Part shown: piece after piece, positions 28,173 through 35,339 of the stretch
How positions within the stretch are numbered: position 1 is the first letter of the stretch
Layout: each line of letters starts with the position of its first letter
DNA from: Blautia parvula
GTDB taxonomy: Bacteria; Bacillota; Clostridia; Lachnospirales; Lachnospiraceae
Assembly: GCF_020215665.1 (NCBI RefSeq)
Contig: NZ_CP084061.1
Location: 1,054,001-1,118,000 of the forward strand
Direction of reading: 5' to 3'
Length of the DNA: 64,000 nt
Notes under the pieces: model-generated
Database searches by the model: none
Told to the model about the DNA's origin: nothing
Seen by the model: the letters and a program-made list of their open reading frames with translations, nothing else
Translations under genes and position numbers: made by a program

Positions 28173-28192
28173 TGATTGTCAAATCGGAATAG

Positions 28193-28858
28193 AGGATCTG
28201 GAGATTTTAGACACGCTGTCTGACGGCGCTTTCATGTTCCTGTTAGACGAAAAAAGCAGATCCCATGTGAAATCTCTGCTGTTCCAGCGAACTTTGATTG
28301 GAGTCGTTGCTGTCCATGCTGACAAAATCCAATTCTGTCAGGATTTTTTGTCCGTTATTGAACACGCTTAATCCGGCACCCTCATAAATATCAACGGCGG
28401 GCCTGCACAATGATCCGCCGCTCTGAGATTTTGCACTCATATTCATCTGCCGAACAAGTATCGGTACAAATAGATGCGCCCGTGTCCCAGGTATTGACAT
28501 AGCCCTGCGGGAGCTTACCATGATCCTCTGAAACTTTTTTCATTACTCCTCTGTACTGTTTGCGCATTTCTTTTCTTGCGTCTTCCTTATTCCAAAACAA
28601 ATCCATCACAATAAATACTTCTGCTGTCGTCATCCTTTATGAGAGACATCAGGACAAACAATGGTTTCCCTATCTGCTTTGCGTGATTCATCTTGTTTAC
28701 CTCCCATCGTCTTTTTTGTTTCATACTAAATATGCCGGATGATGAATATATGGAATAAAGAAAAAAGCCATCGGCATAAGCTGGATAGCGCCAAACTGCT
28801 ATACAATCACATTAAAATACTGTATGATGAAACAAATGGAAACTGAGGAGGCAAGAAA
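28193..28858. other. Degenerate segment A, no intact gene
   Basis: From the reconstructed DUF3788 stop to the VOC remnant no convincing gene is seen. Minus-strand frames of 80-92 codons (one beginning MTTAEVFIVMDLFWNKEDAR) have some protein-like look but lack recognised families and overlap each other. About 60 bp around 28226-28288 recur at 31754-31785 plus 33276-33304, and the last 75-80 bp (about 28780-28858) recur before the second VOC locus at 33737-33815. The segment is therefore a diverged partial copy of segment B. Confidence 0.55.
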
Positions 28859-28900
28859 ATGATAACAGGGTACTATTGTACAAATACTTTTTCAGAGTAA
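28859..28900 (+). pseudogene. VOC-family gene start, truncated after 13 codons
   Basis: ATG with GAGGAGGC upstream gives MITGYYCTNTFSE and a stop. The same start, with the same upstream 75 bp, begins the fuller VOC pseudogene at 33816. Three bases after this stop the cassette element of the GNAT gene begins, so the VOC body was cut off at or near an element. Confidence 0.7.
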
Positions 28901-28902
28901 GT

Positions 28903-28940
28903 ATCCCAGTTTACCAAGCCGAAAAAATAGAATTTGGGAG
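28903..28940 (+). repeat. Cassette element before the GNAT gene
   Basis: ATCCCAGTTTACCAAGCC is followed by GAAAAAATAGAATTTGGGAG and the ATG comes 7 bp later. The left part can pair GTTT with AAGC around ACC (one G-T pair). Confidence 0.7.
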
Positions 28941-28946
28941 TAATAC

Positions 28947-29360
28947 ATGGAATACAAAGAAAATATGCTATGCTACGAAGATTATTATAGGTTAAGAAAA
29001 AGCGTCGATTGGTTAAATTTTTCAGAACAACAGGCTCAAAAAGCTCTTGACAGAAGCTTATATACAGTAATTGCAGTTAAAAATGACCAAACTGTTGGCA
29101 TGGGAAGATTGATCGGAGATGGTCTGTATTATATGATTATTGATATTATAGTCCATCCTGCCTATCAAAAAAATGGCGTGGGAAGTCAAATAATCAATAT
29201 GATAATCAAATATGTTGATGATGAAACACCAGTCAACGGGCGTTCCAGCATACAGCTAATCGCGGAAAAAGGAAAGGAAACATTCTATCAAAAAATGGGA
29301 TTTAAGTTAATCCCTCATGATTATTGCGGTTCTTGTATGAGAAAAGTAATTCATAAATAA
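28947..29360 (+). CDS. GNAT family N-acetyltransferase
   Basis: 137 residues, MEYKENMLCYEDYYRLRKSV. The acetyl-CoA binding motif is IIVHPAYQKNGVGSQIINMI (V-x-P-x-Y-Q-x-x-G-V-G), followed by IQLIAEKGKETFYQKMGFKL. Length and pattern are those of the small YitI/PhnO-like acetyltransferases; the substrate is not predictable. A complete one-gene unit between two cassette elements: the next begins directly after its stop. Confidence 0.9.
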   Translation: MEYKENMLCYEDYYRLRKSVDWLNFSEQQAQKALDRSLYTVIAVKNDQTVGMGRLIGDGLYYMIIDIIVHPAYQKNGVGSQIINMIIKYVDDETPVNGRSSIQLIAEKGKETFYQKMGFKLIPHDYCGSCMRKVIHK

Positions 29361-29400
29361 ATCCCGGGTTGTTGAACTTAAAAAATTAGAATTTGGAGGA
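29361..29400 (+). repeat. Cassette element before the DUF6440 gene
   Basis: ATCCCGGGTTGTTGAACTT then AAAAAATTAGAATTTGGAGG, starting at the base after the GNAT stop codon. GGTT/AACT pair around GTTG. Confidence 0.75.
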
Positions 29401-29407
29401 ATATTAA

Positions 29408-29584
29408 ATGAATAAAAGATTTGAGTTTACAGAAAAAGAAGGGGTTTCAGAAGGAGCTAAAATCGTTGTTGATAAAGAAACGGGAGTGCAATACTTACTG
29501 GCTCATTGGACAAATGTTGAAGGGCTTACTGTACTGGTAGATAAAGACGGAAAACCATTATTAGACCCACGATATGCTAAATGA
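29408..29584 (+). CDS. DUF6440 family small protein
   Basis: 58 residues: MNKRFEFTEKEGVSEGAKIV then VDKETGVQYLLAHWTNVEGL, ending with TVLVDKDGKPLLDPRYAK. This pattern (EFTEKEG, VDKETGVQYL, LVDKDGKP) matches the small DUF6440 family common in Firmicutes; the role is unknown, and it may be a small beta-sheet protein. Ribosome site TTGGAGGAATATTAA. Another cassette element follows 4 bp after the stop. Confidence 0.8.
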   Translation: MNKRFEFTEKEGVSEGAKIVVDKETGVQYLLAHWTNVEGLTVLVDKDGKPLLDPRYAK

Positions 29585-29588
29585 TATA

Positions 29589-29628
29589 AATCCCGGTTTT
29601 TCTGTCTGGAAAATTTGAAATTCGGAGG
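29589..29628 (+). repeat. Cassette element before the DUF3788 remnant
   Basis: AATCCCGGTTTTTCTGTCTGG then AAAATTTGAAATTCGGAGG. The left half is the most diverged of the set, but spacing, CCCGGTTT and the GGAGG end are kept. Confidence 0.6.
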
Positions 29629-29635
29629 GATGTAT

Positions 29636-29701
29636 ATGTATGAAAGAATGTTAGAGAAATAAAATGAGCCTACCATCGAGGAACCGCGGCACATGCAGTG
29701 A
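29636..29701 (+). pseudogene. Truncated DUF3788 start
   Basis: Reads MYERMLEK, a TAA, then NEPTIEEPRHMQ and a TGA. It parallels MYERMLNKQVVPTIEEMTSY of the DUF3788 gene at 26292, so it is a second, decayed DUF3788 unit of which only about 20 codons survive. It sits at the normal distance behind a cassette element. Confidence 0.75.
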
Positions 29702-29794
29702 GCGGTTTGATGATATTCAAATGCTTTTATCGGTCAAATGTACATAGGCAGGTTTAGGTAACAGAAAGGCTTGGACGGAATGGAAGGAGAAATC

Positions 29795-30619
29795 ATGGAA
29801 ATATTTGAATCACCAATTTACAAGGATGATATAGGGAGACGAACCTTTCTTGAAATCCCGTTCGATGCAAGGGAGCGGTTTTGTAAACCGAAGGGTACGA
29901 TCTATGTAAGCGGAACGATCAACGGCACCCCGTACCGAAGCAAATTATTATCCCGTGGCGGCGGAAAATTTCTTATGGTTTTAGATAAGGCGTTACAAAA
30001 GTCCCTTGGATTTGAAGGACAGACCATGAACGCGCATGTCACCATGTCCTCCGAAGAGCTGGAGCCTGCTGGCAAGAAACGGGAAGAGCCTGTTGCTGTC
30101 AGCAGCGGTATGGATGTACTGGCGGCGATCAAAACGCGGCAAAGCATACGAAAGTTCGCCTCAAGGCCCGTCGGGGACGATATGGTTACGACAATACTTT
30201 GCTGTGGAATGTATGCGCCTACGGCGAAAAATAAGCACCCCTGCCATTTCATCGTTATAAGGAACAAACAGCTTCTGGCAGAACTTGCCTCACAAAACTC
30301 ACAGGCCGCTATGCTTGAATCTGCCGCTGGTGCCATCGTCATTTGTGGTGATAAGAATATAGAGGGAATGAAAGAGTTTTTGTATGCAGACTGTGCTGCT
30401 GCCACGCAGAACATCCTGCTCGGTATTCATGGCCTTGGGCTGGGAGGCGTTTGGTGCGGAGTGGCGTTAAACTCTGATTGGCGGAAGCGGATGATAGCTG
30501 CGTTAGAACTTCCCGCTAAACTGGAGCCCGTCGCGGTGATCGCATTCGGCTGGCCCGAAGAGGAGAAGGAATTACGGGACCGCTGGGAACCGGAAAAGAT
30601 TCATTATGACAAGTGGTAA
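29795..30619 (+). CDS. DUF1905-nitroreductase fusion protein
   Basis: 274 residues from ATG 29795 (MEIFESPIYKDDIGRRTFLE) after AAGGAGAAATC. Residues 1-80 are a DUF1905 domain (GTIYVSGTINGTPYRSKLLS, GGGKFLMVLDKALQKSLGF). Residues about 105-274 are an FMN-dependent nitroreductase-like domain (IKTRQSIRKFASRPV, MYAPTAKNKHPCHFIVI, ILLGIHGLGLGGVWCG). FMN enzymes of this type reduce nitro or other xenobiotic groups with NAD(P)H. The fusion is unusual but the frame is continuous. GC is higher than in its AT-rich neighbours and no cassette element precedes it, so it may have a separate origin. Confidence 0.87.
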   Translation: MEIFESPIYKDDIGRRTFLEIPFDARERFCKPKGTIYVSGTINGTPYRSKLLSRGGGKFLMVLDKALQKSLGFEGQTMNAHVTMSSEELEPAGKKREEPVAVSSGMDVLAAIKTRQSIRKFASRPVGDDMVTTILCCGMYAPTAKNKHPCHFIVIRNKQLLAELASQNSQAAMLESAAGAIVICGDKNIEGMKEFLYADCAAATQNILLGIHGLGLGGVWCGVALNSDWRKRMIAALELPAKLEPVAVIAFGWPEEEKELRDRWEPEKIHYDKW

Positions 30620-30671
30620 AGGATCTGCAGGAAACACAGCCCCGGCGGGCCATCACTCAGCTATTTTGATC

Positions 30672-30713
30672 AATCCCAGCTTGTCGGGAAGAAAAAATTG
30701 GAATTTGTGGAGG
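30672..30713 (+). repeat. Cassette element before the Cys-rich peptide gene
   Basis: AATCCCAGCTTGTCGGGAAG then AAAAAATTGGAATTTGTGGAGG. TCCC pairs with GGGA around AGCTTGTC, keeping a stem by a different pairing from the AACTG type. Confidence 0.75.
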
Positions 30714-30718
30714 TAATA

Positions 30719-30871
30719 ATGGTTAAAGAAGATTGTCCGTGTAAAAAGAAAAGTTGTGAACGGCACGGTAATTGTGATGCTTGTAAAGCATATCACGCAG
30801 AGTCTAAACGAAAGCGCCCGTGTGAAAGAGAAAAGAAGGCTTTTCTTTCAATTAAGCATAGAACTGATTGA
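30719..30871 (+). CDS. Small Cys-rich protein
   Basis: 50 residues: MVKEDCPCKKKSCERHGNCD, ACKAYHAESKRKRPCERE, then KKAFLSIKHRTD. Seven cysteines in C-x-C, C-x5-C-x2-C style suggest metal binding. Ribosome site GTGGAGGTAATA. Similar CPCKKKxCERHGxCxxC proteins are common short ORFs in gut Clostridia, with no known role. The next cassette element begins about 8 bp after the stop. Confidence 0.72.
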   Translation: MVKEDCPCKKKSCERHGNCDACKAYHAESKRKRPCEREKKAFLSIKHRTD

Positions 30872-30878
30872 ATCAACA

Positions 30879-30916
30879 ACTTTCAGTTGTTTGAGCTGAA
30901 AAATTTGAAGAGGAGG
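30879..30916 (+). repeat. Cassette element before the membrane protein gene
   Basis: ACTTTCAGTTGTTTGAGCTG then AAAAATTTGAAGAGGAGG. CAGTT pairs with AGCTG with one G-T pair; the wider AACAAC/GTTGTT pair overlaps it (30873-30890). Confidence 0.72.
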
Positions 30917-30922
30917 GCGACT

Positions 30923-31417
30923 ATGCTTTTAGTAATAGAATGTATGATTTCATGTATAATCTTTGCAGTAATTGTCTTGCCTACACAGTATAAAGACCCA
31001 GTTAAATATATTATGTCTTACCCTCCGGAGATTAGAAAAAGAGTGGAGTCCTTACCAGAATATAAAAATTCTATAAAAAGGACTGAAAAAAAGCACATAT
31101 TAAAGAAACTTATTGCTGTTTTTGTATGTGTTACACTTTTGTCAGCAGTGGCCTATTTTTCAGGAGCTAAAACCTTTCAAGCGGCATTTTTACATGTATT
31201 TATCTTATTCCTTGCTATTGATCTCTTTGATGTAATTGTGCTTGATATTGGCGTGTTCTGCCATAGCAAAAAATTAAGAATAGCTGGAACTGAAGATATG
31301 GATAAAGAATACAAAAATTATTTATTCCATGTTAAAGGCGGCATAAAGGGAATTATACTGGGAGTTGTGGTTTCTCTTTTATCTGCGTGCATTATATACA
31401 TCGTATCTATTATATGA
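30923..31417 (+). CDS. Small integral membrane protein, unknown
   Basis: 164 residues, MLLVIECMISCIIFAVIVLP at the N terminus, with about four hydrophobic segments (residues 1-22, 70-90, 98-122, 140-164). The middle loop is charged (PPEIRKRVESLPEYKNSIKR). The start ATG 30923 follows AGAGGAGGGCGACT. The loop wording recalls DUF-type membrane proteins widespread in Firmicutes cassette-like loci, but no family name is certain. The stop TGA overlaps the beginning of the next cassette element. Confidence 0.75.
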   Translation: MLLVIECMISCIIFAVIVLPTQYKDPVKYIMSYPPEIRKRVESLPEYKNSIKRTEKKHILKKLIAVFVCVTLLSAVAYFSGAKTFQAAFLHVFILFLAIDLFDVIVLDIGVFCHSKKLRIAGTEDMDKEYKNYLFHVKGGIKGIILGVVVSLLSACIIYIVSII

Positions 31418-31458
31418 CTTTCAGCTTGTCGGGTAGAAAATCAGAAAATGCAAGGGAG
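31418..31458 (+). repeat. Cassette element before the methyltransferase fragment
   Basis: CTTTCAGCTTGTCGGGTAG then AAAATCAGAAAATGCAAGGGAG, immediately at the membrane-protein stop. TTTC/GAAA flank the core; the right half is weaker (AAGGGAG). Confidence 0.7.
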
Positions 31459-31464
31459 TATTGC

Positions 31465-31785
31465 ATGAATAGTAAAGAAATAAAAACAAAATATGAAATT
31501 AGTAAGAGTATCGAAAATACAAGAAAAGGCTTTGAAGAAAGTTTTGAAGAAGGAACCCTTTATAATAGACAGACACAAGATAAAGCTCATCTTGAACGAA
31601 TACTGCACTTCCTGAATATAAACGACGGTATGAAAATTCTTGACTTAGGAACAGGGACGGGATACTTGGCATTTCCCATTGCTGGACGATATCCAAAAGC
31701 AGAAATAATTGGTTTGGATATTGTTCAGCAGGCGTTGGATAAAAATCAAGACAGCGCTTTCATGTTGCTGTTAGACGAAGAAACC
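31465..31785 (+). pseudogene. SAM methyltransferase, truncated
   Basis: Starts MNSKEIKTKYEISKSIENTR and reaches the SAM-binding motif I (MKILDLGTGTGYLAFPIAGR) and EIIGLDIVQQALDKNQ. After Gln the homology stops. The sequence continues with DSAFMLLLDEET, which belongs to the repeated segment shared with 28226-28288, and is then interrupted by IS256 copy B. So truncation by recombination came first and the IS insertion later. Less than half of a class I methyltransferase remains. Confidence 0.82.
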
Positions 31786-33267
31786 GAGACTATGAAGAAA
31801 AGTCTGTAAATAAGATTCTTCTATGATAATGAGTGGTGAAAAGTCTTAAGAATAGGCTTTTCACCCTTACTTTATATATAACAGTTACAAAAAGGCATGT
31901 CAACAGCAGGCGGTAAATCCGCCTGTTATTTGCTCATGTTCAATCACTCCGGAAGCCGTCCTTCGTACATGATACTTAATTCTCCATACACCTGAGCCCA
32001 GTTCCGGATGGTTGTGGTCCATTTCTTTGTAGCCTCAAAGGTTGCTAAATATAACGCTTTGAGCAACGCTGTGTCGCTTGGAAATACGCTTCTCTGGCGG
32101 TTCAGCTTTCGATAAGTGGAATTCAGCGATTCAATGGCATTTGTCGTATATATGACCTTCCTGACCATTGCTGAAAACTTGAAAATTGGGGATATGGCAT
32201 CCCAGTTATCCTTCCAGCGCTTCATGGAATTCGGATATTTGGGCGTCCATTTTTCTGTTACCCGGTCAAGTGCTGCCAGCGCCTTTTTTTCATCAGCTGC
32301 CTGGTAGATGGTCTTTAGATCTGCAGCAAATGCCTTCCTGTCTTTATCTGGAACATATTTTAATGTGTTTCTTACCTGATGGACAATGCATCTCTGATAT
32401 TCTGTTTTGGGGAATGCGGCAGCAATGGCTTCCTTTATTCCCGTAAGGCCGTCCGCACAGATGATGAGGATGTCTTTTACCCCCCGGTTCTTCAGTTCAT
32501 TTAAAACAGACAGCCAGTATTTTGAACTTTCATTCTCTCCCACATGGATTGTCAGTACCTCTTTCTTTCCTTCTGTATTGATCCCAAGGATGACATAGGC
32601 GGCAAGCTTGCGGATCACACCATTGTCACGGACAGAATAGTGGATGGCGTCAATGTAAAGGATGGGATAGACATTATCCAGAGGACGGTTCTGCCAGTCT
32701 TCGATCTGAGGAAGGATCTTGTCTGTAACATCAGAAATAAATCCTTCCGAGGTCTCAAATCCGTAGATATCTTCAATAGCTTCAGATATCTGCCGGGTAG
32801 TCATTCCCTTCGCATACATGGAGATGATCTTCTGGTCAATATCAGAAATGTCTTTCTGGCGTTTTTTGACCACCTGTGGTTCAAAGGTAGATTTTCGGTC
32901 TTGCGGCACATCGATTTCCATGGAACCGAAACTACTGTTGACCCGTTTTCGTTTGTAACCGTTCCGGTAATCATCATTGTCTGAGCGTTCCGATTTTTGA
33001 TATCCCAGGTGATCATCCAGCTCAGCCTCCATCATTTCCTTGATGGTTCCGCCAAGAAGATCTTTCAGGGCATCCTGAATGTCTTCAGCTGTCTGAATAT
33101 CGTATTCTTCCAAAAGCTGATGGATAATGCTGCGCTTTCCTTCCGTCATTTGTACTCTGTGTACTGGTTTCTTTTGTCTTGCCATAATAAAAGGCCCTCC
33201 TATGATTTTTATTTTATCATAGAAGAACCTTATAAATCCTATTTTACAGAAAAAGTTTCACACTCTC
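31786..33267 (-). mobile_element. IS256-family insertion sequence, copy B (1482 bp)
   Basis: Same length and ends as copy A but reversed: plus-strand left end GAGACTATGAAG and right end TTTCACACTCTC. The perfect 8-bp duplication AAGAAACC flanks it at 31778-31785 and 33268-33275. Joining the flanks restores the segment GACGAAGAAACC-AGATCCCATGTG, which matches 28243-28270 with few differences. Having its own duplication shows it inserted independently of copy A. Confidence 0.95.
31944..33185 (-). CDS. IS256-family (Mutator-type) transposase
   Basis: 413-residue protein identical along its whole length to that of copy A, with the same DDE segments (ILYIDAIHYSV, IICADGLTGIKEAI, TTNAIESLNS). The ribosome site GGAGGGCC lies inside the element. 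With copy A it gives a pair of inverted 1.48-kb identities around a 3.6-kb segment (28173-31785). Confidence 0.97.
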   Translation of the reverse strand: MARQKKPVHRVQMTEGKRSIIHQLLEEYDIQTAEDIQDALKDLLGGTIKEMMEAELDDHLGYQKSERSDNDDYRNGYKRKRVNSSFGSMEIDVPQDRKSTFEPQVVKKRQKDISDIDQKIISMYAKGMTTRQISEAIEDIYGFETSEGFISDVTDKILPQIEDWQNRPLDNVYPILYIDAIHYSVRDNGVIRKLAAYVILGINTEGKKEVLTIHVGENESSKYWLSVLNELKNRGVKDILIICADGLTGIKEAIAAAFPKTEYQRCIVHQVRNTLKYVPDKDRKAFAADLKTIYQAADEKKALAALDRVTEKWTPKYPNSMKRWKDNWDAISPIFKFSAMVRKVIYTTNAIESLNSTYRKLNRQRSVFPSDTALLKALYLATFEATKKWTTTIRNWAQVYGELSIMYEGRLPE

Positions 33268-33275
33268 AAGAAACC

Positions 33276-33815
33276 AGATCCCATGTGAAATCTCTGCTGT
33301 TCCAGCCATTCCATATCTATTGTGTCAGCTATCCTATACCATGCCCTTCCCGGAATATCGTAGTAAATCTTGCATTTATCGTCGCGTAGATTTGCGTAAA
33401 TCCTTTTTTGCGGTCTGCTAGCGTTTCCTTCATTACCTTCTCGCGTCAATATCCAGCTTAAAGTTCCCCACGGTGTCAGATGAGATACCCATCTTCCGGG
33501 CACTCCTCTTCTGTCCGCTCGGCTTCCAACTGTTCTCTTGCAGCTCCGGTCAGCATGACCGCTTCATCCGGTTGCGAGATATCTTTTGGAAACCGAAAAT
33601 ACCGATGTAATCGTCCTCTTTTTGGAATACGCCGTTCCTCTGGCTGAGTTTGATTGCCGCCAGCTCAATGGTCCTGCTGCTCAGCGGATTGAATTCGGCA
33701 GTCTCCAGGTCATAAAGAAAAACGCCATCAACAAAAGCCGGATAGCGTCAAACTGCTATACATTCAAATTAAAATATTGTATGATTAAACAAACGAAAAC
33801 TGAGGAGGCAGGAAA
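33276..33815. other. Degenerate segment B, no intact gene
   Basis: Between copy B and the VOC pseudogene no intact gene is seen. On the minus strand several short pieces look protein-derived (LYDLETAEFNPLSSRTIELA, then AAIKLSQRNGVFQKEDDYIG, and DEAVMLTGAARELLEAERTE after frameshifts), so a gene of an unidentified mobile-element or plasmid type seems to have decayed here. Its outer parts are shared with segment A at 28.2-28.9 kb. Confidence 0.5.
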
Positions 33816-34189
33816 ATGTTAACGGGATACTATGCCCAAATATTTTTTCGGAGAAAGCACAAGAACTTGTTGTATTCTATAGGGATATATTAGAAATACC
33901 TTTCATCAGGACTGATGTGGATGATTCAAATGGAGTTTATCTTGGCTTTATAAAAAACGCCCCCACTCTTTGTATATGGGATTGTAAAGCCATTCATGCG
34001 CAGCCAACTGGATATCAATCATTTGTTTTTCAAACAGAAAATCTCGATGCCACAATGGTATGTTTAAAGGAAAAAGGAGTCACACTATCTGATCCCATTA
34101 GATATGATTAGGGAACTTACGAAGTCCGTTTAAAAGATCCTGATAAAAACGAAGTAGTAATAGTTGAGTTTGCGTTATCAACAAATTGA
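33816..34189 (+). pseudogene. VOC-family (glyoxalase-like) pseudogene
   Basis: Starts MLTGYYAQIFF, then a frameshift leads into DVDDSNGVYLGFIKNAPTLC, IWDCKAIHAQPTGYQSFVFQ and TENLDATMVCLKEKGVTLSD. An in-frame TAG stands where the family has a residue after PIRYD, and the frame continues GTYEVRLKDPDKNEVVIVEF to a stop at 34189. So there is one frameshift plus one nonsense codon. The VOC fold includes glyoxalases and antibiotic-binding proteins; function is lost here. Confidence 0.82.
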
Positions 34190-34207
34190 ATTTTGCGGGC
34201 TGGTTTC

Positions 34208-34261
34208 AATCTCCCGGTTAAGGACAACATTGAAAATAAAACGCAGTCTGTTTTAGGAAGG
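34208..34261 (+). repeat. Possible degenerate cassette element before the YbhB-like gene
   Basis: Contains ATCTCCCGGTTAAGG, then ACATTGAAAATAAAACGCAG and AGGAAGG. Only the CCCGGTT part and an A-rich middle fit, so membership of the set is doubtful. Confidence 0.35.
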
Positions 34262-34269
34262 AATAGCAA

Positions 34270-34728
34270 ATGAAAAAGTTAATTGTATCCTCCCCATGCT
34301 TTGAAGATGGGGGACTCATTCCTGTTAAATATACTGGACATGGAGAAGATGTATCTCCGGAGTTAGTATTGGACGATTTAAGTGAAATGGCAGAGTCTAT
34401 CGCAATCATCATGGATGATATGGGGCATCCGATTCCGGCATATAATCATTGGGTAATCTGGAATATACCCGCCATATCTTTGATTCCTGAAAATATTCCG
34501 CATGGTGAGCAAGTTGATTCCTTGGGCGCTATACAGGGATGTGGATATGGCAAACATCGATATAGGGGGCCTAAGCCACCATTTAATTGGTCACATATTT
34601 ATCACTTTAATGTCTTTTCGCTGGATTGTCGTCTTGATTTACCAAGCACTGCCAGAAAAAAAGATTTGCTGGCGGCTATGCAAGGCCATATTTTGCAAAA
34701 ATCAGTATTGGCCGGTCACTATCGCTGA
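34270..34728 (+). CDS. YbhB/YbcL family (PEBP-like) protein
   Basis: 152 residues, MKKLIVSSPCFEDGGLIPVK. The phosphatidylethanolamine-binding-like family shows as YTGHGEDVSPELVLDDL, the DDMGHPIPAYNHWVIWNIP ligand-site segment, and GYGKHRYRGPKPP. The bacterial family is small and cytoplasmic with unclear ligands. Ribosome site AGGAAGGAATAGCAA. Compared with E. coli YbhB the core is complete. Confidence 0.9.
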   Translation: MKKLIVSSPCFEDGGLIPVKYTGHGEDVSPELVLDDLSEMAESIAIIMDDMGHPIPAYNHWVIWNIPAISLIPENIPHGEQVDSLGAIQGCGYGKHRYRGPKPPFNWSHIYHFNVFSLDCRLDLPSTARKKDLLAAMQGHILQKSVLAGHYR

Positions 34729-34756
34729 AGATTATTTATAATTGGAGGAATAAACA

Positions 34757-35218
34757 ATGGAAGATTTTTTTGAAGCATTAACAAGTGAATGTAAAAACAC
34801 AGCATTACCCGAAGAGTTTAATTATTTCGGAAAACTTATCGGTAATTGGGCGATAGACTATATAGAGAGTAACAATTCCCTTTCAATTAAAGGCGAATGG
34901 TATTTCTCATGGGTTCTTGAAGGAATGGCTATTCAAGATGTTATTATTCTGCCTGATTATGAGTACGGAACATCACTGCGTATCTATAATCCCGACACAC
35001 ACGCATGGGATGTCGCTTATGGTTATACCGGAAAAATAATACGACTTGAAGCAAGAGAACAAAATGACATGATAGTGCTTACCTACATCAACGATAAGAA
35101 AAGAAAGTGGATTTTCACTAGGATTGAGGATAATCGTTTTCATTGGAAAAATGTTACTGTAAAAGATGATGGTGAATGGAATATAAATGCAGAAATATTT
35201 GCTGAACGTATCAAGTAA
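34757..35218 (+). CDS. DUF1579-like protein of unknown function
   Basis: 153 residues, MEDFFEALTSECKNTALPEE. The layout (GKLIGNWAIDYIESNNSLSI, then GEWYFSWVLEGMAIQDVIIL, PDTHAWDVAYGYTGKII and KWIFTRIEDNRFHWKN) is a lipocalin-like beta barrel of the DUF1579 kind, as I recognise it. It follows the YbhB-like gene by 28 bp with AATTGGAGGAATAAACA. The next cassette element begins about 20 bp after the stop, so this may be a two-gene unit. Confidence 0.65.
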   Translation: MEDFFEALTSECKNTALPEEFNYFGKLIGNWAIDYIESNNSLSIKGEWYFSWVLEGMAIQDVIILPDYEYGTSLRIYNPDTHAWDVAYGYTGKIIRLEAREQNDMIVLTYINDKKRKWIFTRIEDNRFHWKNVTVKDDGEWNINAEIFAERIK

Positions 35219-35235
35219 CCACAGTTCACAGTGTT

Positions 35236-35280
35236 ACAACTTTCAGTTTGACGAACTAAAATATGGGAAGTTTGGAGGAA
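35236..35280 (+). repeat. Orphan cassette element
   Basis: TACAACTTTCAGTTTGACG, then AACTAAAATATGGGAAG and TTTGGAGGAAAG. AGTT pairs with AACT around TGACG. No gene follows: the sequence after it runs into the 3' ends of minus-strand pseudogenes, so the downstream unit was lost. Confidence 0.7.
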
Positions 35281-35339
35281 AGTTTATAAGTATATGGCTG
35301 CTCTATCCTGAAGTCTTTCTGTTGCCATATTCTAATCTT

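Noticed and set aside
26691-33267. Composite transposon bounded by the two IS256 copies
   Set aside because: Each copy has its own perfect 8-bp duplication; a composite unit would share one duplication outside both copies.
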